A stretch of 64,000 nt of DNA from Chitinophagaceae bacterium (GCA_027489035.1 JAIYAN010000012.1:248001-312000), one strand, 5' to 3'; shown: positions 39,642 through 52,040, counted from the stretch's first letter. Made by a program: numbers and translations. The notes: a model not told the origin generated them from the letters alone.

Positions 39642-41387
39642 ATGAAAAGTTTTTTTTTCTGTTTTACTTTCTGTTTTCTTTTTTATAACATTGGATTTAC
39701 TCAGATTAAATCTGAACCTTTTATCAAATTAACTGACCCACTTACCGAAGTGAATTCGGTTTCTATTGCTCAAAAATTTATTATAGGAAGCACTTGTAAA
39801 ACTTGTACATTAACGATAAATAATAACGATGTAAAAGTTTATCCAACCGGTGCTTTTGTATATGAATTGTCACTTCCTGAAGGAGAATCTAATTATGTCA
39901 TGTCGGCTAAATCATCTGCTGGAAAAACCATTTCAAAAACGCTTACGTTTAATTATTCAATTCCAAAAGATGAGCAACCCACACAAAATATCAGTATAGA
40001 TCGAATTCAAACATTACCCGAAGGAAATTTAATGTTGAAGCCCGGAGATGCCATCTCTTTTAGGGTAAAAGCAAAATCCGGTTGCAGCATCACTACTTTC
40101 GGCAACACCCGATTTTTTGAAATGCCCGATTCTGTTTCTAAAGGAATGATAGGCATTTATCAAGGAAAATATATTGTTCAACCTACAGACACATTTACAA
40201 ATAAAAAGTTTTCAGTTATACTTACCGCACAAGATGGAACTACATTAATAAAAGAAACAAACGCAAATTTTTCTGTATTAACCAGCTCAATGTCGGATGT
40301 ATATATTACCAAAGGCAGATTGGCGCATCTGGAATATGGCTTAGGCGAAGATCGTTTGGGTGGGGCAAAAATAGGTTATATCGATAGTTTAATTCCATTA
40401 AAAATCATTGGAAAAGTAGGTTCGCATTTTAAAGTTAAACTTGCCCCTTCGCGAACAGCTTACATACCCGATGAATTGGTAAACCCATTGCCACCAGGCA
40501 CTTTCACACCGTCTTCTTTAACTGGAAAAATTAAAGTGTTTAACGATTCTACTTTTGATGTGGTGCAAATACAATTATTTTCAAAATTACCTTATCAAAG
40601 TTTTCACCTTACCGACCCTTCCAAAATTGTTGTTGATATTTTTGGTGCTACCAGCAATACCAATTGGATCGATCAATTAACCAATCTTAAAGAAGTTAAA
40701 AAAGTAAACTACGAACAAATTGCTGATGATATTTTCAGGGTGTACATTAGTTTACATCATCAACAACATTGGGGACATCAAATTTATTATAGTGGCAACA
40801 ATCTGATTATTAAAATCAAACCTCAACCCAAATCATTATTATTAAAAGACCTTACCATTGCTATTGACGCTGGACATGGCGGAACCAATACCGGCGCTGT
40901 TGGACCAACAGGGGTTGCAGAAAAAGAAATTACTTTGCCTATTGCTTTAAAATTGCAAAAAATGCTTGAGAAAGATGGTGCTAAAGTAATAATGACAAGA
41001 ACTACTGAAACGTTTTTTGATAACAAAGAAAGAATTTTATTTTACAGAGATAGTACGCCCGACTTATTACTCAGCGTTCATTTAAATTCATCTGCCGACC
41101 CAATACATATTTCGGGAACAAGTACGTTTTACCGTTATGAAGGGTTTAAAAACTTAAGCAACGCCATTCAAAAAAGAATGCTTGATTTGGGATTAAAAGA
41201 TTGCGGAAATAATGGCTCTTTTAATTTTATGCTAAACAGCCCAATTGAATATCCCAATGCTTTAATTGAAACAGTTTACCTCAGCAATCCTGAAGAAGAA
41301 ATGAAAATATTGGATCCTGTATTTCAAGAAAAATTATCGGAAAAGATTGTCTTAGGGGTTAAAGATTTTTTGAGAGGTTGTCAATAG
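39642..41387 (+). CDS. N-acetylmuramoyl-L-alanine amidase (Amidase_3)
   Basis: TIAIDAGHGGTNTGAVGPTGVAEKEITL...LLSVHLNSSAD...NALIETVYLSNPEEE. Confidence 0.9.
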   Translation: MKSFFFCFTFCFLFYNIGFTQIKSEPFIKLTDPLTEVNSVSIAQKFIIGSTCKTCTLTINNNDVKVYPTGAFVYELSLPEGESNYVMSAKSSAGKTISKTLTFNYSIPKDEQPTQNISIDRIQTLPEGNLMLKPGDAISFRVKAKSGCSITTFGNTRFFEMPDSVSKGMIGIYQGKYIVQPTDTFTNKKFSVILTAQDGTTLIKETNANFSVLTSSMSDVYITKGRLAHLEYGLGEDRLGGAKIGYIDSLIPLKIIGKVGSHFKVKLAPSRTAYIPDELVNPLPPGTFTPSSLTGKIKVFNDSTFDVVQIQLFSKLPYQSFHLTDPSKIVVDIFGATSNTNWIDQLTNLKEVKKVNYEQIADDIFRVYISLHHQQHWGHQIYYSGNNLIIKIKPQPKSLLLKDLTIAIDAGHGGTNTGAVGPTGVAEKEITLPIALKLQKMLEKDGAKVIMTRTTETFFDNKERILFYRDSTPDLLLSVHLNSSADPIHISGTSTFYRYEGFKNLSNAIQKRMLDLGLKDCGNNGSFNFMLNSPIEYPNALIETVYLSNPEEEMKILDPVFQEKLSEKIVLGVKDFLRGCQ

Positions 41388-41412
41388 AGGATTTATATTT
41401 TTCATTATTAAT

Positions 41413-41430
41413 CTACGGTTGAAACCGTGG
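41413..41430. repeat. REP-like palindrome CTACGGTTGAAACCGTGG
   Basis: Same family as 10796-10815. Confidence 0.7.
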
Positions 41431-41469
41431 ACTAATGAGTTAAATGTCCCGAAAATCATACATCTTCCA

Positions 41470-41489
41470 CCCACCGTTGAAACGGTGGG
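41470..41489. repeat. REP-like palindrome CCCACCGTTGAAACGGTGGG
   Basis: Compensated variant of CCCACGGTT/AACCGTGGG. Confidence 0.8.
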
Positions 41490-41582
41490 CTATAATAATT
41501 TTCGAAAAAACGTCTTTTCGAAATGTGGAGTAATTTTCCCATTATTACAATTCAAATGAGTGTCCTACATTTTCATTATGAG

Positions 41583-41602
41583 CCCACGGTTTCAACCGTG
41601 GG
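41583..41602. repeat. REP-like palindrome CCCACGGTTTCAACCGTGGG
   Basis: Identical to 10796-10815. Confidence 0.8.
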
Positions 41603-41687
41603 AGATATGAGATAATCACAAAAAAAATGGCCGCTAATTCAGCGACCAATATTATTTTTTATAACACTCACTTTGAGGAGACTTCCC

Positions 41688-42419
41688 CTAAAACCCCATC
41701 GGAACCTCTATCGCCAACAACTCCGCATTTTCATTCGCAGTAATATTAAACAAATCCGTTTTGCTTATTCCCAATGCATCTCTTTTATTCAAAATCGTTC
41801 CATCTATTTCAACACTACCATTAATCACAACAAGAAAAACACCATTCCCTGTAAACCCATTTTTATATTCTAGTTGTTTCCCTGCTTCTACATTGGCCAA
41901 TGCAAATCTTGCATCCTGATTTATCCAAAGCGCATCATCTTCTTCCCTCGGAGATACTACTATTTGCCAAGTGTTTAATCTATTCGCCACATCAAATGTG
42001 CGTTGATCGTATCGAGGTTGAATGTTTTTTATTTTTGGAAAAAGCCAAATTTGAAATAAAGTAAGCGGCTCTGTTTCAGATGCATTTGCCTCAGAATGCT
42101 GAATGCCCGAACCCGCGCTCATGATTTGAATGTCTCCAGACTGGATAATGCCATGACCTCCAGTGTTGTCCTTATGTTCTACAGCTCCTGTTAAAGGAAT
42201 GGTTACAATTTCCATGTTATCATGTGGATGTGTTGGAAATTTTCCTCCCCCCATTATGTAATCATCATTTAATACACGCAACATCCCAAAATGTACTTTT
42301 GATGGATTATGGTATTGTGCAAAACTGAAATAATAATTCGGCTTCAACCAACCATAATCGGCAGTTCCTCTATCTGTAGATTTAAAAATTACTTTTTCCA
42401 TTCGTGTTTTTTTATCCAT
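41688..42419 (-). CDS. Pirin family protein
   Basis: FPTHPHDNMEIVTIPLTGAVEHKDNTGGHGIIQSGDIQIMSAGSGIQHSE. Confidence 0.9.
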   Translation of the reverse strand: MDKKTRMEKVIFKSTDRGTADYGWLKPNYYFSFAQYHNPSKVHFGMLRVLNDDYIMGGGKFPTHPHDNMEIVTIPLTGAVEHKDNTGGHGIIQSGDIQIMSAGSGIQHSEANASETEPLTLFQIWLFPKIKNIQPRYDQRTFDVANRLNTWQIVVSPREEDDALWINQDARFALANVEAGKQLEYKNGFTGNGVFLVVINGSVEIDGTILNKRDALGISKTDLFNITANENAELLAIEVPMGF

Positions 42420-43218
42420 TCAAATGACTGAAATCTTCATCTGTAAGTTGGTTCACAATGTCTTCCTCACGGTTATCATTGTACGTTAAAATAAAATTGT
42501 TTCTTCCCTCGCCAATTAATATCTGAAGATATTTTTGTTGTACCAATTCCAGCATATTTAAAAACAGAAAAATAGCATGTATGCGGTCATTACAAACCTC
42601 AAATACTTTTTCAAAAGACAATGATTTTTCTTTTGAGGCAAGATCAAGCATATGCGTTCTACAATCTTCCATGGTATAATTGTATTGTACCACAGTATGC
42701 ACCGGTTTGAAATTTCGTTGCTGAATGCGTTGAATTACTTTTTCAAATGCCTTCATCAGCTTAAACATAGTAACAGCTTGTATTTCAGTACCCTCTCCCG
42801 ATTCTTCACCAATTTGAGACAATTCTTTTTGTACATTTCCACGCTTCAACATCAACATTCTTTCTGCCTCCATTTCTGCCATTTTTAAAGAGGCCTCTTT
42901 AAATTTCTTGTACTCAAGAATCTTGTCTACCAATTCCATCCTTGGATCTATTTCATTTCCATCAGCATCAATCTCTTTTCTAGGCAACAACATTTTTGCT
43001 TTGATGCGCATTAACGTACTGATGAATAAAATAAACTCACTGCTTAATTCAATGTTTAACTTATCCGTTACATGAATATGGTCTAAAAACTCATCCGTTA
43101 TTTTAGTAATTGGGATGTTATAAATATCCAATTCATCACGTTCAATAAAAAACAGCAATAAATCAAACGGTCCCTCAAATTGTTCAAGCTTTATTTGATA
43201 TGATGGAATATTACTCAA
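42412..43218 (-). CDS. scpA: Segregation and condensation protein A
   Basis: YQIKLEQFEGPFDLLLFFIERDELDIYNIPITKITDEFL. Confidence 0.9.
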   Translation of the reverse strand: MSNIPSYQIKLEQFEGPFDLLLFFIERDELDIYNIPITKITDEFLDHIHVTDKLNIELSSEFILFISTLMRIKAKMLLPRKEIDADGNEIDPRMELVDKILEYKKFKEASLKMAEMEAERMLMLKRGNVQKELSQIGEESGEGTEIQAVTMFKLMKAFEKVIQRIQQRNFKPVHTVVQYNYTMEDCRTHMLDLASKEKSLSFEKVFEVCNDRIHAIFLFLNMLELVQQKYLQILIGEGRNNFILTYNDNREEDIVNQLTDEDFSHLNG

Positions 43219-43296
43219 GACTAAATAATTTAAAAATTGAAAAATAAAGGTAAAACATTCAAACAGTTAAGCAAACATATAAAAATAAGTTTTCTG

Positions 43297-44235
43297 CTAT
43301 TTTTTCTTAAAAGTGTAGGCAAAACCAATTCCCATTAGCTGCTGCCATTGAGGTGCAGGCCCTTTTTTAGGGTTGATGTTTTTTATGTCATTATCATAAA
43401 TCATATCTACATTAAAACTAAAATTGATGAATTTGGTAATTTTTGCAGATATGGCATTCGTCCAAAAAATATCAATATTTCCTGGATTTTTCTTATAATT
43501 CGAAAATAAATCCAACTTTGTTTTATACATAAAATTTTTCCCAATCTTACCGCTATAATTCCCCGAAAAATAAGCACCCAGTTGAGATGCAACTACTTTA
43601 CCAGAGTCTATCCCATATAAAGCACCAATGTATTTATCAGAAACAATGATTAATCTTGATGTAATTGGTGAACAAAATAATGAGATGTTTTCTTTTGGTT
43701 TAAAATCAAATCCCTGCGAAAATAAAATGTAAGCAGGCGTAAATGGTTTTGATGTTAACGAAGCAGTGTCTATACCCAAACTATTTTTAACATACGAATA
43801 TCCATTAGCAAATTGAGTTCTTAGATTGGCTAGCGAGGTAAGGTTTATATTTTTGTTTAATGCATAACCATATTTGTTGGTGTAATCTATTCTATCACTA
43901 GATTTCCTTCTGCCCAAACTGGTGGTTTGTACCAATCCAAAACCAAGTTCTAAATTATTATCCCATACATGTTTATTTTTTTTGTAAAACGCAAACAGAT
44001 TAAGATAAGCATTCAACGAAAAAGAAAACTCTTCTCCACCTGCCGACCAATTGCTTTGAGTACCTTGGTTTACGTTTAAATTAAACTTCCCACCAAGTTT
44101 CCAAGTTCTATTTGTTGTGTCTTCTTCTAAATGTATAGATTCTGCATCTTTTTTTAAGTCAACAATTTCAGCATCTTGCGAAAAAGAAACTAGCGATATT
44201 CCTAAAAACAAATTTACCAATAGAAAAAACTTCAT
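43297..44235 (-). CDS. DUF3078 domain outer-membrane-type protein
   Basis: WKLGGKFNLNVNQGTQSNWSAGGEEFSFSLNAYLNL. Confidence 0.8.
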   Translation of the reverse strand: MKFFLLVNLFLGISLVSFSQDAEIVDLKKDAESIHLEEDTTNRTWKLGGKFNLNVNQGTQSNWSAGGEEFSFSLNAYLNLFAFYKKNKHVWDNNLELGFGLVQTTSLGRRKSSDRIDYTNKYGYALNKNINLTSLANLRTQFANGYSYVKNSLGIDTASLTSKPFTPAYILFSQGFDFKPKENISLFCSPITSRLIIVSDKYIGALYGIDSGKVVASQLGAYFSGNYSGKIGKNFMYKTKLDLFSNYKKNPGNIDIFWTNAISAKITKFINFSFNVDMIYDNDIKNINPKKGPAPQWQQLMGIGFAYTFKKK

Positions 44236-44238
44236 GTT

Positions 44239-44610
44239 TTACTTTTTTAGCGCGTCTCTAATTTCTGTTAACAATACTTCAGTTGAAGAAATCTCAGGCT
44301 CTGATTTTGCTTCTTCTTTCTTTTTAAATGAATTCATCGCTTTTATAATGGCAAATAATACAATTGCTATTATGGTAAACTTTATAATTGAAGACAAGAA
44401 ATTGCCATATTTTACTGCGCCCCAACTTAAACTAGTAATGTCATTTACATGTGCAGCTTTCAATGCAGGAGTTAACAACAATGGCGTTATGATATCATCA
44501 ACAAGCGATGAAACAATCGACCCAAAAGCACCACCAATAATTACGGCAACAGCTAAATCTACAATGTTGCCCGACAAAGCAAATGTTTTAAATTCTTTGA
44601 AAAAAGACAT
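44239..44610 (-). CDS. mscL: Large-conductance mechanosensitive channel
   Basis: FFKEFKTFALSGNIVDLAVAVIIGGAFGSIVSSLVDDIITPLL. Confidence 0.93.
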   Translation of the reverse strand: MSFFKEFKTFALSGNIVDLAVAVIIGGAFGSIVSSLVDDIITPLLLTPALKAAHVNDITSLSWGAVKYGNFLSSIIKFTIIAIVLFAIIKAMNSFKKKEEAKSEPEISSTEVLLTEIRDALKK

Positions 44611-44732
44611 AAATATTATTTTTAATGATTTAATGTTTAAAAATAAAGAAAAATAATATTAAAATATTTGATTAAAAATTTATAGACATTCTATTTCCAA
44701 TTGCTGCACTTTTGCAGTAAATTTTAAAAACC

Positions 44733-45620
44733 ATGGATACCAAATTGGGCAATGTACTCTTGTTTATCTTTTTGTCTTTTATTTGGGGAAGTAGTTTTAT
44801 TTTAATGAAAGCTGGTCTTTTGGGGTTGAATGCTTTTCAAGTGGCCTCTGTTAGAATTATTGCATCTGGTTTGGTTCTTGTGCCTATGCTTTATAAAAGC
44901 TTCAAAATTATTCCAACTAATAAAATTCCAATAGTTTTTCTTTCTGGAACATTAGGCAGTTTATTACCCGCTTATTTATTTTGTATTGCCGAAACTGGCA
45001 TAGATAGCTCACTTGCAGGAATGCTTAACGCACTTACGCCAATTTTTGTTATCATAACTGGAGCGTTGTTTTTTAAAAGTATAGCATCTTGGCAAAAAAT
45101 TATCGGTGTTCTTATTGCATTTACAGGTTGCATCTCCTTGTTTTTAAGTCAGGACAATTTATCACTAGGTTCAAATTTGTGGTATTTGATATTTATCATA
45201 ATCGCTACTATCATGTATGGTTTCAATGTAAATCTTGTTCAAAAACACCTAAAAGGAATTCCTTCTTTACAAATTGTTTCTATGGCATTATTTTTAAATG
45301 CAATACCCGCTTTAATTGTATTGATTTATTCCGGTTTTTTTCAAGTTGATTTTCATCAAAATCAAGTGCTTTATTCAATCGGATTTTCTTGTTTGCTTGG
45401 GGCTGTAGGTACATCTTTGGCAAACATTTTATTTTATGTTTTAATAAAAAGGGCTGGTGCAATATTTTCTTCTATGGTTACCTACGGAATTCCATTTGTT
45501 GCCATAACTTGGGGATATTTTTTTGGAGAATCTGTTGGATTGATGAAAATAGTGAGTCTTTTAATTATTTTATTGGGTGTTTATTGGGCAAATCGAAACC
45601 CTTCTGCATTGAAACCTTGA
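44733..45620 (+). CDS. EamA/DMT family transporter
   Basis: FIWGSSFILMKAGL; duplicated 5-TM EamA units. Confidence 0.9.
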   Translation: MDTKLGNVLLFIFLSFIWGSSFILMKAGLLGLNAFQVASVRIIASGLVLVPMLYKSFKIIPTNKIPIVFLSGTLGSLLPAYLFCIAETGIDSSLAGMLNALTPIFVIITGALFFKSIASWQKIIGVLIAFTGCISLFLSQDNLSLGSNLWYLIFIIIATIMYGFNVNLVQKHLKGIPSLQIVSMALFLNAIPALIVLIYSGFFQVDFHQNQVLYSIGFSCLLGAVGTSLANILFYVLIKRAGAIFSSMVTYGIPFVAITWGYFFGESVGLMKIVSLLIILLGVYWANRNPSALKP

Positions 45621-45711
45621 TTTAAAAGACGAAAAATGACAAAATCTGGGTTTAAAGAAAATTACGCGTAAAAAAATACAATTTCGATTTTTCAATACAA
45701 ATTTCAACCCT

Positions 45712-45719
45712 TACCTTTG
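45712..45719 (+). promoter_or_regulatory. -7 box TACCTTTG upstream of atpD
   Basis: TAnnTTTG consensus. Confidence 0.5.
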
Positions 45720-45746
45720 CGCCCAATAAAATTTATCAAATTTTAA

Positions 45747-47261
<1,515 letters not shown>

Positions 47262-47432
47262 TAGAGGTTTTGGATGTTTTAGAAGTTTATGATGTTTTGG
47301 AGGTTTCTAGTGCAATAGTCTTTATTTAAAAAAAATGAAAACTGATTGTTGCTTTACTTTATTTTCGAAACCAATTGAACCTTTTGAACTTATTGAACCT
47401 CTTGAACCTTAATTAAAACTCAAAAGAATATA

Positions 47433-47684
47433 ATGAAACTAGAAATATTAACACCAGAGAAAAAAATATACAGCGCAGATGTATATGGCGTTCAGCTTCC
47501 AGGTATAAATGGATTGTTTGAAGTGTTGGATAAACATGCTCCGTTGGTGAGTGCACTTAAAAGTGGCACACTTAAAATTCTTACAGACAAAACCAATACC
47601 AAAAGCTATACCATTCAAAGCGGGTTTGTGGAGGTGCTGAACAATAATACAACTGTATTGATTGAAGGTGCTGAAGAAAAATAA
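47433..47684 (+). CDS. atpC: F1 ATP synthase epsilon subunit
   Basis: MKLEILTPEKKIYSADVYGVQLPGINGLFEVLDKHAPLVSAL. Confidence 0.92.
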   Translation: MKLEILTPEKKIYSADVYGVQLPGINGLFEVLDKHAPLVSALKSGTLKILTDKTNTKSYTIQSGFVEVLNNNTTVLIEGAEEK

Positions 47685-47750
47685 TTTTAAAAGTTTTTAT
47701 CTAGTAAAATAATTCTAATCCCTCGTTTCATTACGGGGGATTTTTGTTGA

Positions 47751-47980
47751 CATGAAGGACTTGAAACACAAAGACGCGAAGGCACGAAGGTGTTGAAACA
47801 CGAAGGCACGAAGACGCAAAGGCACAAAGTTTTTTTTAACAAAGATGCTAATCAATGGAAAATACTTCCAACCTATTGAACTTATTGAACCTTTTGAACG
47901 TTTCAAACCTCATAAACCTCTCAAACCTCATAAACCTCTCAAACTTCATAAACCTCTCAAACCTCCTAAACCTCCAACCT
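47751..47980. repeat. Dispersed mosaic repeat: GAAGGCACGAAG units, TACTTCCAACC block, AACCTCTCAAACCTCATA tandem tail
   Basis: Shares blocks and block order with 34421-34800. Confidence 0.75.
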
Positions 47981-48400
47981 TTTCTCCATTACATAATGTG
48001 GAATATTCACTTCTTTAAAAACATCGCTATTAATTTGGTATCCCAATTTTTCGTAAAAACCAACTGCAGATTCTCGTGCATGCATAAATAATGTTTTATA
48101 TCCCTTATCTCTAGCAATATTTTCAGCAAAATGTAAAATCGCTGCACCCAAACCTTTACCTTGTACGTTTTCATGTACGGCCATTTGCCTAAGTTTTACC
48201 TTTTCATCGTTTACCTTACAAAGCATACAACAACCAACCATTTCGTCGTCATCGAAAGCAGCAATTAATATATCATGCTTCTCATTTGCCAATTCCGCTT
48301 CGCTAAAATCAAGTCCTAAAGGCTTTCTAAGTATCTCATTTCTTAATGCTACCATTTGTTTATATTCCGCACTGCCGTGGTCAATCTGCTTTAGTCCCAT
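47966..48400 (-). CDS. GNAT family N-acetyltransferase
   Basis: LRQMAVHENVQGKGLGAAILHFAENIARDKGYKTLFMHARESAVGFYEKLGY. Confidence 0.9.
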   Translation of the reverse strand: MGLKQIDHGSAEYKQMVALRNEILRKPLGLDFSEAELANEKHDILIAAFDDDEMVGCCMLCKVNDEKVKLRQMAVHENVQGKGLGAAILHFAENIARDKGYKTLFMHARESAVGFYEKLGYQINSDVFKEVNIPHYVMEKRLEV

Positions 48401-48522
48401 AATTTTTATATAAAAAGTTAATTAAATTGGATAAATATACACGATTTTTTAAAAAATTAATTTTCAAGCCAGTAAAAAATAAGTGCATTTTTTTTTATTA
48501 ATTAATTAGTTTGTACTATTTC

Positions 48523-48552
48523 TTTGCATTTGATACAAATTATATACTTTTG
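48523..48552 (+). promoter_or_regulatory. Promoter TTTG-N18-TACTTTTG upstream of acpP
   Basis: -33/-7 Bacteroidota consensus. Confidence 0.6.
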
Positions 48553-48579
48553 CGTCAGTTTTAACTAAATACTATTATC

Positions 48580-48816
48580 ATGTCAGACATTGCAACAAGA
48601 GTAAAGAAAATTATTGTTGACAAATTAGGTGTTGATGAAGCAGAGGTAACTCTAGAAGCTTCCTTCACTAATGATTTAGGTGCCGATAGCTTGGACACCG
48701 TAGAACTTATTATGGAATTTGAAAAAGAATTCAACATTTCGATTCCAGATGAGCAAGCTGAAACCATCACTACTGTTGGTCAAGCTGTTTCTTATCTTGA
48801 AGAAAATGCTAAGTAA
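48580..48816 (+). CDS. acpP: Acyl carrier protein
   Basis: [23 protein letters not shown]. Confidence 0.97.
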   Translation: MSDIATRVKKIIVDKLGVDEAEVTLEASFTNDLGADSLDTVELIMEFEKEFNISIPDEQAETITTVGQAVSYLEENAK

Positions 48817-48846
48817 TTAATCTTTTAATTTTCACAGGCAAATCGT

Positions 48847-50100
48847 ATGGATTTAAAAAGAGTTGTAGTAACAGGACTTGGAGCACTTACCCCATTGGGA
48901 AAAACTGTTGATGAATATTGGCAGGGTTTAAGAGATGGAGTAAGCGGCTGTGATTTTATTCAACAATTCGATGTTTCTAAATTCAAAACTAGATTTGCCT
49001 GTGAGGTTAAAAATTTTGATGCTACCGATTATCTTGATCGAAAAGAAGCCCGCAAAATGGATCGCTACTGTCAGTTTGCCTTAATTGCCAGCGACGAAGC
49101 CGTTAAAGATTCAGGCATTACAAATGAAAATGTAAACCCTGATAGAGTAGGTGTAATTTTTGCAAGTGGTATTGGTGGACTTATTACTTTCCAAGAAGAA
49201 GTAATGAATTTTGCAGCAGGAGATGGAACACCTCGTTTCAATCCTTTTTTCATTCCAAAAATGATCTTGGATATCGCAGCCGGTCAAATTTCTATGCGCC
49301 ATGGTTTTCGTGGTCCAAATTATGCCGTTGTTAGTGCTTGCGCTTCATCTACCAATGCCATTATTGATGCTTTTGACAACATAAGATTAAATAAAGCAGA
49401 TGTAATCATTACGGGTGGTAGCGAAGCTGTAATCAGTGCAGCAGGTTTGGGTGGTTTCAATGCCATGAAAGCTTTAAGTGAAAGAAATGACGATCCAAAA
49501 ACAGCAAGTCGACCATTTGATAAAGACCGTGATGGTTTTGTTATGGGAGAAGGTGCTGGTGTTTTGGTGCTCGAAAGTCTAGAACATGCTTTGGCTAGAG
49601 GTGCAAAAATCTATTGCGAAATCGCTGGCGGAGGCGCAACTGCCGATGCTCACCACATTACAGCTCCACATCCAGAAGGATTGGGTGCAAATAACGTAAT
49701 GCGCGTTGCTTTAAAAGATGCCGGAATGAACCCAGAAGATATTGATTACATCAATGTTCATGGTACATCAACACCTTTAGGTGATATCGCCGAAACTAAA
49801 GCCATTCTTAATGTTTTTGGTCCTCATGCGTATAACTTAAATATTAGTTCTACCAAAAGCATGACTGGACATTGTCTTGGTGCTGCAGGCGCACTTGAAG
49901 CACTTGCTTGTATCATGGCAGTAACTCAAGATATCGTTCCTCCAACCATCAATCATTTTACAGATGATCCTGATTTAGATCCCAATCTAAATTTTACATT
50001 TCATAAGCCTCAACAAAAAACAATCCGTGCTGCATTAAGCAACACCTTTGGATTTGGTGGCCACAACGCTTCCGTAATTGTAAAAAAATACTCTGCATAA
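48847..50100 (+). CDS. fabF: Beta-ketoacyl-ACP synthase II
   Basis: VVTGLGALTPLGKTVDEYW; SACASSTNAI; NTFGFGGHNASVI. Confidence 0.97.
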   Translation: MDLKRVVVTGLGALTPLGKTVDEYWQGLRDGVSGCDFIQQFDVSKFKTRFACEVKNFDATDYLDRKEARKMDRYCQFALIASDEAVKDSGITNENVNPDRVGVIFASGIGGLITFQEEVMNFAAGDGTPRFNPFFIPKMILDIAAGQISMRHGFRGPNYAVVSACASSTNAIIDAFDNIRLNKADVIITGGSEAVISAAGLGGFNAMKALSERNDDPKTASRPFDKDRDGFVMGEGAGVLVLESLEHALARGAKIYCEIAGGGATADAHHITAPHPEGLGANNVMRVALKDAGMNPEDIDYINVHGTSTPLGDIAETKAILNVFGPHAYNLNISSTKSMTGHCLGAAGALEALACIMAVTQDIVPPTINHFTDDPDLDPNLNFTFHKPQQKTIRAALSNTFGFGGHNASVIVKKYSA

Positions 50101-50185
50101 ATTTCATAAATGCGGTTTACTTTGAATTATTCAAACTTTTTAAAAAAGAAAAGTATAATTTCGATTTACAACAAGAATTTTTATT

Positions 50186-50899
50186 TTGCAATTTCTAATT
50201 AATTTTTTCTCCTCAAATAAAGAACAAAGCACGTTTAAAAAACAGCTTAAAAATATCTTGGGATTCATTCCAGGGAATATAGATTTATACAAAATTGCAC
50301 TCAGCCATAGATCAATTAAAGAGTTTTCAGAAGAAAATAATGAAAGACTAGAATTTTTAGGTGATGCTGTGCTTAGTTCTATTATCGCTCATTATCTCTT
50401 TAAAAAATATCCATACAAAGACGAAGGATTTTTAACCGAAATGAGAAGCAAAATGGTTAACAGGCAGAAGCTCAATGAAATTGCTTTAAAAATGGGACTC
50501 AAAAAAATCTCATTGTATAATAAAAATGATCATGCGCTTAAAATTTCTCAGATTTTTGGAAATACGTTAGAAGCCTTGATAGGAGCGGTGTTCCTAGACA
50601 AAGGATACAATAAAACGCAAAAATGGGTAGAGAATTACATCATATTACCCCATTTATTTATCAATGAACTAGAAAATATTGAAATCAATATCAAAAATAA
50701 ATTGTACGGATGGGCAAGCAAAAATGGCAAGTCTGTTGAGTTTGCTACACTAAACGAATCTTTAGAAAAAGGCCGCAGACTTTTTACCATTGCAGCTACG
50801 GTTGATGGACAAATCATCGCACAGGCAAAAGGTTTCAATAAAAAAGATGCAAGTCATTTAGCAGCTCAAATGGCTGTTGAAAAACTTGGACTTACGTAA
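50186..50899 (+). CDS. rnc: Ribonuclease III
   Basis: NERLEFLGDAVLSSIIAHYLF; start codon uncertain (TTG). Confidence 0.93.
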   Translation: MQFLINFFSSNKEQSTFKKQLKNILGFIPGNIDLYKIALSHRSIKEFSEENNERLEFLGDAVLSSIIAHYLFKKYPYKDEGFLTEMRSKMVNRQKLNEIALKMGLKKISLYNKNDHALKISQIFGNTLEALIGAVFLDKGYNKTQKWVENYIILPHLFINELENIEINIKNKLYGWASKNGKSVEFATLNESLEKGRRLFTIAATVDGQIIAQAKGFNKKDASHLAAQMAVEKLGLT

Positions 50900-50978
50900 C
50901 TTGATGTATTATTTAGAATAAAACTTGATTCTATAAAATTTTTTAATTACTGGGTTTAAAAATTTATTTATTCAGCAC

Positions 50979-52007
50979 ATGACATTTGGAATAATAGGAA
51001 GCGGAAGTTGGGGCACAGCCCTTGCAAAAATATTGACAGATAACGGTCAACACATTAATTGGTGGAACCGAAACGATCAAGCAATTGCACAATTTAAAGT
51101 CCGTGCGCATAATCCACAATACCTTACTTCTGCTAAGTTTGATATGAATCAGTTAAGCTTGTCTGCTGATATCAATGAAGTCATTGAAAAATCTGATGTA
51201 TTGGTTATCGCTGTTCCTTCAGCGTATATTATTGATTTGTTTTCAACCATTTCAAAAACTGCTTTGTCGGGTAAAAAAATCATTTCTGCGGTAAAAGGCA
51301 TCTTGCCTGATATCGATATTTTATTGAATGATTTTTTAAGTAAAAATTTTGAAGTTCCTATATCAAACTATTTTTCTGTAATGGGGCCTTGTCATGCAGA
51401 AGAAGTTGCTGCAGAAAAATTATCTTACCTAACTTTTTCAGGGATTGACATCAATACTACAAATCAAATTTCAACATATTTTAAAACCGATTATCTAAAA
51501 ACAGTTACTAATGATGATATCTATGGCGTTCAATATGCTGCAGTATTAAAGAATATTTATGCTTTAGGTGCAGGTATTGCACATGGACTTGATTATGGCG
51601 ACAATTTCTTGAGTGTATTAATTGCAAATTGTGCCGATGAAATGGCGCGTTTTATAACAACTTCTGGAAAGACAAATGTTGGATTAGAAAGTGCATCTCT
51701 TGCAGAAGAAAACAATGTCCAAAATTACAAGGCATCTGTATATTTAGGCGATTTGCTGGTAACTTGTTATTCCTTATTTAGCAGAAACAGAACCTTTGGA
51801 AACATGATAGGTAAAGGCTATTCAGTAAAATCTGCTCAACTAGAAATGAATATGGTTGCAGAAGGCTACAACGCAAGTAGATGTATTTACAACATCAACA
51901 AACAAATCAATGCTAACATGCCAATCGCAGAAACCGTCTACAATATCTTATGGAATAAAATTCCCGCTGATGAAGGGTTTAAAATGATTGAAGAAATTTT
52001 GGTTTAA
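50979..52007 (+). CDS. gpsA: Glycerol-3-phosphate dehydrogenase (NAD(P)+)
   Basis: FGIIGSGSWGTALAKIL; AVKGI; VMGPCHAEEV; LKNIYALGAGIAHGLDYGDN. Confidence 0.95.
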   Translation: MTFGIIGSGSWGTALAKILTDNGQHINWWNRNDQAIAQFKVRAHNPQYLTSAKFDMNQLSLSADINEVIEKSDVLVIAVPSAYIIDLFSTISKTALSGKKIISAVKGILPDIDILLNDFLSKNFEVPISNYFSVMGPCHAEEVAAEKLSYLTFSGIDINTTNQISTYFKTDYLKTVTNDDIYGVQYAAVLKNIYALGAGIAHGLDYGDNFLSVLIANCADEMARFITTSGKTNVGLESASLAEENNVQNYKASVYLGDLLVTCYSLFSRNRTFGNMIGKGYSVKSAQLEMNMVAEGYNASRCIYNINKQINANMPIAETVYNILWNKIPADEGFKMIEEILV

Positions 52008-52040
52008 CCCAATATTTATCTGGGTTAAACCAAAATCAAA

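Noticed and set aside
47715-47906. 63-aa minus-strand ORF (LRAFVFQHLRAFASLCF)
   Set aside because: Same repeat family translation
47855-48091. 78-aa plus-strand ORF (NLLNLLNLLNVSNLINLSN)
   Set aside because: Translation of AACCTCTCAAACC-type tandem repeats, overlaps GNAT gene
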